Source of the DNA: DATATB01 sp036268995
GTDB taxonomy: Bacteria; Planctomycetota; Planctomycetia; Pirellulales; PNKZ01
Length of the DNA: 64,000 nucleotides
Direction: 5' to 3'
Assembly: GCA_036268995.1 (NCBI GenBank)
Contig: DATATB010000113.1
Span: forward strand, 1-64,000
Of this stretch, positions 48,363 to 56,303 are shown one piece after another. The notes under the pieces were generated by a model. The model searched no databases. It saw only the letters and a list, made by a program, of their open reading frames with translations, and was not told where the DNA came from. Position 1 is the stretch's first letter, and each line of letters opens with the position of its first letter. The position numbers and the translations under genes were made by a program.

Positions 48363-49682
48363 TCAGTGCCATGCGCGCTCCTCGCTTGCCAATCGCGCGC
48401 ACCACGCGCGGAAGAATTCGCCGCGCTGGGCATAGTCGCGAAACTGATCGAGACTCGCACACGCCGGCGAGAGCACGATCCAATCATCGACCGCGCTCAA
48501 GCTCCAACACCAGCCGAGCGCAGCGTCGAGCGTGTCGCGCAGCGCGCAGTTCAATTGCGGCCAGCGCGCCTGCGCCAACTCGAACAAGCGCGGCCCCGTC
48601 GCGCCGTAAAAACCTACGCCTTCGGCACATTCTGCCAGGCGCGCGAGTAGCTCCTCGAAGTCCGAGCCTTTGTCGGCGCCGCCGATCAGCCACCACGCTC
48701 TGCGCTCGATGGCCTCGATTGCCGCAAGTGTCGAGGCCGGCGTCGTGGCCTTCGAATCGTCAACCACGTTTCGCCCACCTTGCCGGCCAACCCATTGCAG
48801 TCGATGCGGCAGGCCACTGAAGGCCGCCAGGCCTGCGGCAATGGCCGCTGAATCACAATCCGCAGCTTCCGCCGCAGCAGCCGCTAGCGCGCCATTCTCG
48901 CGCTGATGCCGGCCGACGACCTTCAGCGGACCGATTCTCTCCGGCGGCCACGCAGCAATCGACCGACCGGGCCACGGACCTTGCCAGGCCGGGTCGCTCG
49001 CCAGCGTGCCGCCCAGCACATAGCGATCGCCCGGCCATTGTTCGGCCAGCAACCGCTGCTTCGATTGGCGGTAATGCTCCAGCGTGCCATGCCAATCAAG
49101 ATGGTTCGGCCGGCAATTCGTCACGACGGCCAGCTCGGGCATGCGCATGCCGCGGCTCAGCCAATGCAGCTGAAAGCTGCTCAACTCGAGTACGACCCAG
49201 TCGTCGGGCTGCATGACGGCAAGGTCGGACAACAGGCTGCCGCCCAGATTGCCGCCCAGCCAGCTTCGCATCCCGGCCGCTTGAAAAATATGATGCAGCA
49301 TCCAGGCCGTCGACGATTTTCCCACCGAGCCGGTGACGCCGGCAATCTGCGCCGGGCAGCGACTCAGAAAAAGTTCGATCTCCGATGTGATGCAGACGCC
49401 GCACTCGGCCGCCCGTTGCACAAGCGGATTGTCCGGCCGAACCGCCGGATTGACCACCAACCAATCGCACTCGCAAAAACTCTGCTCGTCGTGGCCGCCC
49501 AATTTCCAACTCTCGATCGGTATCCCGGCCAGCGTCGCGATCGATTCTTCGAGCGCATCGGCCGGCAACTGATCGGTGATGGTCACTCGCGCGCCTTGCT
49601 GAGCTAGCCAGCGGGCCGCGCCCACGCCGCCGCCATGCCGGCCCAAGCCCATGACCGTCACGCGTTTGCCGGCAACTTCCAT
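48363..49682 (-). CDS. murD: UDP-N-acetylmuramoylalanine-D-glutamate ligase
   Basis: 439-residue peptidoglycan precursor ligase adding D-Glu to UDP-MurNAc-Ala. The N-terminal Rossmann-like domain (VTVMGLGRHGGGVGAARWLA) is followed by the ATP-binding loop GVTGSVGKSS, unusual because the normally Asn residue (GTNGKS) is Val. Family motifs ELSSFQL, NHLDWHGTLEHYRQSK and DDSKATTPAST are all present. The start is ATG 49682; a GTG nine bases upstream is possible. It stands apart from any mur cluster, which is common in planctomycetes. The loop change may reflect a clade feature rather than lost activity. Confidence 0.9.
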   Translation of the reverse strand: MEVAGKRVTVMGLGRHGGGVGAARWLAQQGARVTITDQLPADALEESIATLAGIPIESWKLGGHDEQSFCECDWLVVNPAVRPDNPLVQRAAECGVCITSEIELFLSRCPAQIAGVTGSVGKSSTAWMLHHIFQAAGMRSWLGGNLGGSLLSDLAVMQPDDWVVLELSSFQLHWLSRGMRMPELAVVTNCRPNHLDWHGTLEHYRQSKQRLLAEQWPGDRYVLGGTLASDPAWQGPWPGRSIAAWPPERIGPLKVVGRHQRENGALAAAAAEAADCDSAAIAAGLAAFSGLPHRLQWVGRQGGRNVVDDSKATTPASTLAAIEAIERRAWWLIGGADKGSDFEELLARLAECAEGVGFYGATGPRLFELAQARWPQLNCALRDTLDAALGWCWSLSAVDDWIVLSPACASLDQFRDYAQRGEFFRAWCARLASEERAWH

Positions 49683-49720
49683 GTCGCGCACTGGGGGGCC
49701 TGCATCCTTTTGGCAGTGAT

Positions 49721-50563
49721 TCAGTTCCGTTCAGCCAGCAATCGCCGGGCCGAACGCAGGTAGGGATGCAGCGCCTGGGCATCGTCAGCCTGGCAGACCT
49801 TCAAATACGCTTCGAACAGCTCTAGCGCCTCACACGGACGGCCCGTGCGCAGATAGACGAGCCCCAAATCCCGCTGCTCGTCCGACAGCTCGGGCAGCAA
49901 CAAGGCCAAGCGAGATTGCACCGGCAGCACTTGCTCCCATTGCTCGCGCATGGCATACGCCGCCTTGAGATTTCGCAACACGCGCGCCGCGATTTCCAGA
50001 TGTCGCGCCGGCCGCAAGTCCTCGTCGACGATCGTGTCGGGCCGGCCCAACCGCCGCTCGATGTGCCGCCGGCAGTCCTCGGCCGAGAGCACTTCGCCAT
50101 GCTCGAACGGGTCGAGATACAAGGCGCCGTCCGCCGAGCGCGCGCCGAGCATGAAATGGCCCGGCGTACTCACGCCGAAAACCTTCAAGCCCGCGCCGCC
50201 AGCCACGGTCATAAAGACAATGGCCAGCGAAATGGGGATCCCCATGCGGCGCTCGAGCACGTCGTTTAAATAGCTGTTGCGCGGATCGTAATAGTCCTCC
50301 TGGTTTCCGCGGAAGCCGACATCGACGTACAGCAACCGGCCGATGGCCGCCAGCCGCTCAGAAAGCGTTGCGCTTGCACCGAGCCGGTCGAGCACCGATC
50401 GCGCGCGGTCTTGCAAACGCTCGATCTCAATGCGCGAGGGGGCCGGATCGAGATTGGGATACGCATCGCCGGCGAACTCGAGCAGCAATTCGACCAGATC
50501 GATCTCGCTCTGCCCGGCCCGCAGTCGCTGGAACTGCACGTCGTGCTGAAAGGGCGCTGCCAT
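49721..50563 (-). CDS. SirB1-type transglutaminase-like / TPR protein
   Basis: 280 residues. The N-terminal SirB1/transglutaminase-like domain shows YYDPRNSYLNDVLERRMGIP, followed by STPGHFMLGARSADG (His and surrounding residues of the papain-like core) and LYLDPFEHGEVLSAEDC. A C-terminal TPR-like region (ELSDEQRDLGLVYLRTGRPC) completes it. The SirB1 family lacks a fully conserved catalytic Cys and may be non-enzymatic. ATG 50563 was chosen over 50599. Upstream of it uvrA is divergent. Confidence 0.85.
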   Translation of the reverse strand: MAAPFQHDVQFQRLRAGQSEIDLVELLLEFAGDAYPNLDPAPSRIEIERLQDRARSVLDRLGASATLSERLAAIGRLLYVDVGFRGNQEDYYDPRNSYLNDVLERRMGIPISLAIVFMTVAGGAGLKVFGVSTPGHFMLGARSADGALYLDPFEHGEVLSAEDCRRHIERRLGRPDTIVDEDLRPARHLEIAARVLRNLKAAYAMREQWEQVLPVQSRLALLLPELSDEQRDLGLVYLRTGRPCEALELFEAYLKVCQADDAQALHPYLRSARRLLAERN

Positions 50564-50733
50564 TTCTTGCCATGACTTGGAAGAGGGGATACGAACCACC
50601 GACAGCAGCCCGGCATTTTACGCACATCCGTGGTAGAAAAGAACCCTTTTGGAGACACAACTGGCCGCCGCCTGTGGTCGGCGATACGATTACAAGTTGC
50701 GGAGTTATGCGCGGGCGTCGATAGGGAGCAGTG

Positions 50734-53589
50734 ATGGTGCCGAGTCGGGCGATCCAGTTGCGGGGCGTTGAGGTGCATAACCTCAAGCAGGTCAATCTCG
50801 ACCTGCCGCATCGCCGGCTGATCGTGTTTTGCGGCCTCAGCGGCAGCGGCAAGAGCAGTCTGGCCTTCGACACGCTCTATGCCGAAGGGCAGCGGCGCTA
50901 TATCGAAAGCTTCTCGGCGTACACGCGGCAGTTTCTCGAGCGGCTGGAAAAACCGGCCGCCCAGCGCATCGACGGCATTCCGCCGGCCATTGCCGTGGCC
51001 AGCCGCGGCCCCAGCCGTTCGAGCCGCTCGACCGTCGGCACTGCGACCGAAACCAACGATTACCTGCGGCTGCTGTTTGCGAAAATCGGCCGTGTGTTTT
51101 GCCAAAGCTGCGACCGCGAAGTCCGCCGCGACAACCCCCAGAGCATGGCCGACGAGCTAGCTGCACTGCCGGCCGGGGCGCGCTATCTGCTCACGTTCCC
51201 CGTGGCCGCCGATGCCGCACGCGATCCCGAGCGCTTGTCCACTTCGCTGCGCGAGGCCGGCTACCAGCGTGTGCTCTGTGGGCAGCGAATGCTGAGCCTG
51301 GATCACGATTCGCTGGCCTCCGCGATGGCGGACGAGCCGGTCGGGCCGGTTTACGTGGTCATCGATCGGCTCACGGTCGGCGGCAGCAGCGACCGCCGCC
51401 TGCGCGATTCGTTGGAAACCGCGTTTGAGCAGGGTGCCGGCCGGGCGTTTGTGTTCGTCGAAGCCGGTTTGCCACAGCCGTGGCAGCAGCGCGGAGTCGA
51501 ACTACCGATCGACGGCCAGTCCTGGCGGCGCATTGGCTTCAGCAGCCGGCTGAGTTGCGAGGATTGCCAGCGCGAATACTCCACGCCCGAGCCGCGGCTG
51601 TACAGCTTCAACAGTCCGCTGGGGGCGTGCCCCGAGTGCGAAGGTTTTGGCAACGTGATCGACATCGACCTGGACCTGGTCGTACCCGACCCACGGAAAA
51701 CGATCGCCGAAGGGGCCATCGCGCCGTGGAACACGCCGGCCTACCACCATGAGCTCGAAGAACTGCTAGCCCTGGCGCCGGACTACAAGCTGCCGGTCGA
51801 TGTGCCATTTTCCGAGCTGACCGAGCCGCAGCGGGCTTTGATCCGCGAGGGCGTACCGCAGCGCAAGTTCGGAGGGCTGAAAGGATTCTTCGCCTGGCTG
51901 GAGCGCAAAAAATACAAGATGCACATTCGCGTGTTCCTCAGCCGCTGGCGCAGCTACAGCACGTGCCCCGTCTGCCACGGGACCCGCTTGAAGAGCGAAT
52001 CGCTGGCCACGCGCATCGGCGGATTGAACATCGCCGAAGTCTGCCGGCTGAAAACTTCGGATGCCTTGCGGTTCTTTCGCGAATTGCAACTCGATCAAAC
52101 CGAGCGGGCCATCGGCGGCTCGATGCTCGAGCAGGTGCAGGCCCGGCTGCGCTACCTGGAGGCCGTGGGGCTGGGCTATCTGACGCTCGAGCGGACGCTG
52201 CGCACGCTAAGCGGCGGCGAGGCCCAGCGCGTGGCCTTGACCAGTGCCTTGGGCTCGAGCCTAGTGAACATGCTGTATGTGCTCGATGAGCCCACCGCGG
52301 GGCTGCATCCGCAGGATACCGATCGGTTGATCCGCGCGATCGCCGGCTTGCGCGATCGCGGCAACACGGTGGTGGTGGTCGAACACGAAGAAGCCATGAT
52401 CCGCGCCGCCGACCAGGTGGTCGAAATCGGTCCCGGCGCCGGCCAGCGTGGCGGCAGCGTCGTGTTTCAAGGCACTCCGGCTGAACTGATCGCTGGAGAC
52501 AGCCTCACCGGCGACTATCTGGCCGGACGCCGTGGCGTGCGGCCGCCGGGCAAGCGCCGGCAGCCCAGCCACGGCTGGATTCGCCTGGCCGGCGCTCGCG
52601 GCAATAACCTCCAGAATCTGACCGTCGAGTTTCCGCTGGGCATGCTGTGCGTTGTGACCGGCGTCAGCGGTTCGGGCAAAAGCACGCTGGTCCAGGACAC
52701 GCTCTATCCGGCCCTCTGCCGCCGGCTGCGAGTCGAGGCCCAAAAACCGCTGGCGTTCGATGCGATCTATGGTGATGGGCAATTGCACGAAGTCGTGCTC
52801 GTGGACCAAAGCCCCATCGGCCGCTCGCCGCGGTCCAATCCGGTGACCTACGTCAAAGCTTTTGACGAAATCCGGGCCGTGTTTGCCCAGACGCTCGAAG
52901 CCCGGGCCCATCATTACACGCCCAGCCATTTCAGCTTCAACGTCGAAGGCGGCCGCTGCACGAAATGCCAGGGCGACGGCTATCTGCAAATCGACATGCA
53001 ATTCCTGGCCGACGTTTATATGCGCTGCGACGTGTGCCAGGGCCGCCGCTACCGGCGCGAAATCCTCGACGTCACCTATCGCAGCCGCAACATTGCCGAA
53101 GTGCTGGAGATGACCGTCCGCGAGGCGTTTACGTTCTTTCGCGGTCACGCCAAAGTGCAAGCCCGGCTCAAGAAACTAATCGACGTCGGCCTGGATTACC
53201 TGCGGCTCGGGCAGCCGGCCAACACGCTCAGCGGCGGCGAGTCGCAGCGGCTGAAGCTGGCCGGATACCTGTCGGCGGCCAAACGCGGCCGGGCGCTGTT
53301 CATCCTGGACGAACCGACCACCGGCCTGCACTTTGCCGACGTCGTGCAATTGATCGATTGCTTCGAGGCGCTGCTGGCGATCGGGCATTCGCTCATCGTC
53401 GTCGAGCACAATTTGCAGCTCATCAAATCAGCCGACTACGTGATCGACTTGGGTCCCGGCGCAGCCGAAGACGGCGGCCGCGTGGTCGCCCACGGGCCGC
53501 CAGAAATGGTCGCTCGAAATCCGAAATCCGTGACCGGCCGGTATCTGGCAGCCGCGCTGTTGGAACAGCCGGAGAGCCAACCGGCGTGA
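50734..53589 (+). CDS. uvrA: Excinuclease ABC subunit A
   Basis: 951-residue DNA damage-recognition ATPase of nucleotide excision repair. Two ABC ATPase halves: Walker A sites GLSGSGKSS (near residue 35) and GVSGSGKST (near 650); signatures LSGGEAQRVAL and LSGGESQRLKL; Walker B LYVLDEPTAGLHP and LFILDEPTTGLHF. Zinc modules CEDCQREYSTPEP then CPEC, and CTKCQGDGYL then CDVCQGRRY. UvrB-binding segment present (STVGTATETNDYLRLLF). ATG 50734 has a Shine-Dalgarno; GTG 50731 overlaps it. uvrB and uvrC are not in the window. A heptad array follows the stop directly. Confidence 0.97.
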   Translation: MVPSRAIQLRGVEVHNLKQVNLDLPHRRLIVFCGLSGSGKSSLAFDTLYAEGQRRYIESFSAYTRQFLERLEKPAAQRIDGIPPAIAVASRGPSRSSRSTVGTATETNDYLRLLFAKIGRVFCQSCDREVRRDNPQSMADELAALPAGARYLLTFPVAADAARDPERLSTSLREAGYQRVLCGQRMLSLDHDSLASAMADEPVGPVYVVIDRLTVGGSSDRRLRDSLETAFEQGAGRAFVFVEAGLPQPWQQRGVELPIDGQSWRRIGFSSRLSCEDCQREYSTPEPRLYSFNSPLGACPECEGFGNVIDIDLDLVVPDPRKTIAEGAIAPWNTPAYHHELEELLALAPDYKLPVDVPFSELTEPQRALIREGVPQRKFGGLKGFFAWLERKKYKMHIRVFLSRWRSYSTCPVCHGTRLKSESLATRIGGLNIAEVCRLKTSDALRFFRELQLDQTERAIGGSMLEQVQARLRYLEAVGLGYLTLERTLRTLSGGEAQRVALTSALGSSLVNMLYVLDEPTAGLHPQDTDRLIRAIAGLRDRGNTVVVVEHEEAMIRAADQVVEIGPGAGQRGGSVVFQGTPAELIAGDSLTGDYLAGRRGVRPPGKRRQPSHGWIRLAGARGNNLQNLTVEFPLGMLCVVTGVSGSGKSTLVQDTLYPALCRRLRVEAQKPLAFDAIYGDGQLHEVVLVDQSPIGRSPRSNPVTYVKAFDEIRAVFAQTLEARAHHYTPSHFSFNVEGGRCTKCQGDGYLQIDMQFLADVYMRCDVCQGRRYRREILDVTYRSRNIAEVLEMTVREAFTFFRGHAKVQARLKKLIDVGLDYLRLGQPANTLSGGESQRLKLAGYLSAAKRGRALFILDEPTTGLHFADVVQLIDCFEALLAIGHSLIVVEHNLQLIKSADYVIDLGPGAAEDGGRVVAHGPPEMVARNPKSVTGRYLAAALLEQPESQPA

Positions 53590-53590
53590 G

Positions 53591-53625
53591 GGAAGTGAAA
53601 AGTGGAAAGTGAAAAGTGCAAAGTG
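53591..53625. repeat. Five-unit heptad array after uvrA
   Basis: GGAAGTG, AAAAGTG, GAAAGTG, AAAAGTG, CAAAGTG in perfect 7-bp phase, beginning one base after the uvrA stop. It forms the 5' end of the next open frame. Confidence 0.85.
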
Positions 53626-54516
53626 GAGAACGAAGATGGGAGCGGCGCTTCGTTGGAAAACTTGCAGGTGTTTTATGGCGATACAAACCCGGCGCTGGCG
53701 CGGGTGTATGCGCGGCTTCCCGCGGTGCCGGTTGGTTCGAACGTGAAGCTGTCGGGCACGTTGAGCGGGCCGGTGTGCGAGTATAGCCATACCCTGTCGG
53801 CGACGACTCGTTTCATGGAACGTGGGGCTGCGCCGGCTTTGCTAGCCGAGGCTGTCGTCGCTGATCCGTGCTTCTGGTCGCCCGAGCTGCCCATGCTGTA
53901 TCGCATGCATGTCGAACTGCGCGAGAATGGAGATCTGCTCGCCGCAACCGATCGCTGGCTGGGCATTCGGCCATTGGCAGCGTCGGGACGGCGGCTGCTC
54001 GATTGCGGCCGCAACGTGGTTTTGCGCGGCGCGCGCCAGCCTCATGCCCCTGCTGTCGCTTCGCTCGCCGAGTGGCATGCTGCGGAAGCGGCCTTGTGGC
54101 TGGACGATCCGACCGACGAATTGCTCGCCGAGGCGAGCCGGCTGGGCGTTTGGCTGGTGGTGACGGTTACGCCGGCCACGCTTGCGCGCATCGCCCGCTG
54201 GCCGGCGGTGGCGGTTTGTATCTTGCCGTGCGATGCGGAATTGACCGACGAGCAGCATTACAACGCTCGCAATGTTGTGCTCGCGCAGTCGTTTGGCCCC
54301 GATGAGCCGATCGCGCCGCAGGCCTGGTGCCAGATGGCTGTGGATTGCTCGACCAGCGAAGATCAGTTTGCCGAGCGTGCCGCCGGTTGCCGGCTGCCGG
54401 TGATCGCTTGCCGGCGCGATCCAGCCGTTTTGAGCGTGAGCGACGTGCGCGGCGGCTGCGACCGGTTGCAACGCAGCCTGGCCGGCCGCGGCGAGTTCGC
54501 GGGATATTTTGTTTAG
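53602..54516 (+). CDS. Fragment resembling a GH2-type sugar-binding/jelly-roll domain
   Basis: 304-residue frame. Residues 30-140 resemble the immunoglobulin-like middle domain of glycoside hydrolase family 2 (FWSPELPMLYRMHVEL, ATDRWLGIRPL), followed by a part resembling the start of the barrel (GRRLLDCGRNVVLRGARQP, DPTDELLAEASRLGVWLVVT). The catalytic barrel end is missing, so an active GH2 is unlikely. The GTG at 53602 lies within the heptad array; a TTG at 53653 is a plausible real start. The gene's function is unknown and it may be a relic. It overlaps nothing and precedes the ThiF-like gene. Confidence 0.55.
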   Translation: MESEKCKVENEDGSGASLENLQVFYGDTNPALARVYARLPAVPVGSNVKLSGTLSGPVCEYSHTLSATTRFMERGAAPALLAEAVVADPCFWSPELPMLYRMHVELRENGDLLAATDRWLGIRPLAASGRRLLDCGRNVVLRGARQPHAPAVASLAEWHAAEAALWLDDPTDELLAEASRLGVWLVVTVTPATLARIARWPAVAVCILPCDAELTDEQHYNARNVVLAQSFGPDEPIAPQAWCQMAVDCSTSEDQFAERAAGCRLPVIACRRDPAVLSVSDVRGGCDRLQRSLAGRGEFAGYFV

Positions 54517-54538
54517 TCGCAAGCAGATTGAATCCGCA

Positions 54539-55579
54539 ATGACCGAATCGAGCGATCTCGACCGCTATAGCCGCCAGGTGCGCTACGCCCATCTGGGCGA
54601 GGCAGGCCAGCGCCGCTTGCTCGCTTCGCATGTGCTCATTTGCGGCTGCGGGGCGCTGGGCAGCATGCTGGCCAATACGCTGGCCCGAGCTGGTGTGGGC
54701 CGGCTGCGGATCGTCGACCGAGATTTCGTCGAAACGACGAACCTGCAGCGGCAAGTTCTGTTCGACGAGCAAGACGCGGCGCGATCGCTGCCCAAGGCCG
54801 TGGCCGCTGCCGAAAAGTTGCGGCTCATCAATTCGCAGGTGGCCATCGAGCCGATCGTCGCCGACGTTGACGCCGGCAACATTCTTGCGCTGTGTGAGGG
54901 AGTGGATCTGATTGTCGACGGCACCGACAATTTCGAGACGCGGTTTCTGCTCAACGACGCGGCGATCAAGTTGGACGTGCCGTGGGTCTACGGCGGCTGC
55001 TTGGGCAGCGAAGGGCAAACGATGACGATTGTGCCCGGCCACACACCCTGCCTGCGGTGCCTGCTGGGCGAGCCGCCGCCGGCCGGCAGCACGCCCACCT
55101 GCGATACGGCCGGCATCCTGGCCCCGATCATCGGCGTAATCGCTTCGATCCAGGCGATGGAAACGCTCAAGATTCTCGGCGGGCACGTCGAGGCGATCCA
55201 GCCGTTTCTGACGATCGTCGAGCTCTGGGACAACACGATCCGGCAAGTCCGACTCGATAAGCTACGCGAGGCGAGCGACTGTCCGGCCTGCCAGCGGCAC
55301 GAGTTCGATTGGCTCTCTGGCCGGCGCGCCAGCCAGGCCGCCGTGCTCTGCGGCCGCAACGCCGTGCAGTACCGGCCGCAGTCGGCCGAACGCGTTTCGC
55401 TCGACGCGCTGGAACAAAAACTCGCCGGTGTCGGCCGCATCAGCCGCAACCCGTTTCTGCTGCGATTGGCCGTTGACGACTTTTTATTGACGATATTCCC
55501 CGACGGCCGCGCCATCATCAGCGGCACCGACGACCCCGCGGTAGCCCGCAGCGTCTACGCCCGGTACATCGGCGGTTAG
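54539..55579 (+). CDS. ThiF/MoeB-family adenylyltransferase
   Basis: 346-residue E1-like protein that adenylates the C-terminus of a ThiS/MoaD-type sulfur carrier. N-terminal RYSRQVRYAHLGEAGQRRLL is typical of MoeB/ThiF; the Rossmann loop is GCGALGSMLANTLARAG. Catalytic Asp in TDNFETRFLLND. Zinc ligands CLRC and CPAC. A C-terminal extension of about 90 residues (ISRNPFLLRLAVDDFLLTIF) replaces the rhodanese of MoeBR. Probably thiamine or molybdopterin thiolation; the carrier is not nearby. ATG 54539 starts ten codons after an in-frame alternative. Confidence 0.9.
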   Translation: MTESSDLDRYSRQVRYAHLGEAGQRRLLASHVLICGCGALGSMLANTLARAGVGRLRIVDRDFVETTNLQRQVLFDEQDAARSLPKAVAAAEKLRLINSQVAIEPIVADVDAGNILALCEGVDLIVDGTDNFETRFLLNDAAIKLDVPWVYGGCLGSEGQTMTIVPGHTPCLRCLLGEPPPAGSTPTCDTAGILAPIIGVIASIQAMETLKILGGHVEAIQPFLTIVELWDNTIRQVRLDKLREASDCPACQRHEFDWLSGRRASQAAVLCGRNAVQYRPQSAERVSLDALEQKLAGVGRISRNPFLLRLAVDDFLLTIFPDGRAIISGTDDPAVARSVYARYIGG

Positions 55580-55601
55580 GCTGCTAGCGGGGGTCTGCCG
55601 G

Positions 55602-55991
55602 TTACCACAGCCGAGCAGCGCCGTACTGCTCGAAGATCGGATCGACGCTCACTAGCGCAAGGCCTTCAATCGTGGCCTGCGCCGCGAGCAATCGATCGAA
55701 TGGGTCGCGGTGGTGCATCGCCAATTGCTCCACCGCCGTAGCGTGTGCAAGCGTGATTGGCAGCAGTTCGAAATTGTTCCGGGCGATTTCACGCGGCAAA
55801 AACGTATGGCTTGGTTCGCCCAAATCAAGCTTGCCGGTGCTGACCTTGATCGCGATCTCTCAGCAACTGGCAATGCTGAGCAGCTTACGGTTACTGGCAT
55901 CTTCCAACAGGCCCTTCGCGGCCGAACTCAGGCGGCCATCGTCCCAGACAAACCACAGCATCGTGTGCGAGTCGAGTAGTAGGCTTGGCAT
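55602..55991 (-). pseudogene. VapC-type PIN toxin with internal TGA
   Basis: Reading from ATG 55991 gives MPSLLLDSHTMLWFVWDD, a normal PIN N-terminus with the first catalytic Asp, up to LLSIASC, then TGA at 55860-55862, then EIAIKVSTGKLDLG and the conserved end HHRDPFDRLLAAQATIEG with PIN catalytic acids. In family members the residue at the TGA is Trp (SCWEIAIK), so a G-to-A change produced a stop. A second piece could restart downstream, but would lack the first Asp. The ATG overlaps the antitoxin stop (TGATG), as in intact VapBC loci. It is probably inactive. Confidence 0.85.
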
Positions 55992-56218
55992 CACGTGTAC
56001 TCGCGGAAGTCTTCTAGCGGCGCATCAAAATCCGGAGCCATCCAATGCTTCGTGTCCTTCGCGCTGCCCGCTCTGCAAGGCCATTGGCCCGGCGGATGCC
56101 GCATCAACGTGGCTACCAGCTCGCCATTCTGAACGATGACGAGTTGTTCGCCGGGGTTCAGGGCCGAAATGACCTCGGTTAGATGCCCCTTCAGATCGTC
56201 AAGATTGATTGATGCCAC
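55991..56218 (-). CDS. Phd/YefM-like or VapB-type antitoxin
   Basis: 75 residues from GTG 56218 (VASINLDDLKGHLTEVISAL). The N-terminal half has the Phd-type pattern (INLDDLK.HL..VI..LNPGEQLVIVQNGELVATL), with the characteristic strand-turn of ribbon-helix dimers; the C-terminal half is acidic (APDFDAPLEDFREY), as in toxin-binding tails. A Shine-Dalgarno-like AAAGGG precedes the start. It overlaps the broken PIN toxin by one base, so it is read as its cognate antitoxin. The frame appears intact. Confidence 0.8.
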   Translation of the reverse strand: MASINLDDLKGHLTEVISALNPGEQLVIVQNGELVATLMRHPPGQWPCRAGSAKDTKHWMAPDFDAPLEDFREYT

Positions 56219-56303
56219 TGGAGAATCCCTTTTTGCTCCAATAAACCGACGTCGACTTGCCAGAACTATTATACCAGCCCGGCAGGTAGCCCGTTCGCGT
56301 TCA

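Noticed and set aside
55860..55862. TGA in the PIN gene as a selenocysteine or recoded codon
   Set aside because: The family residue is Trp, no SECIS-like hairpin follows, and all other genes in the window use TGA as stop (for example glcE, osmC).
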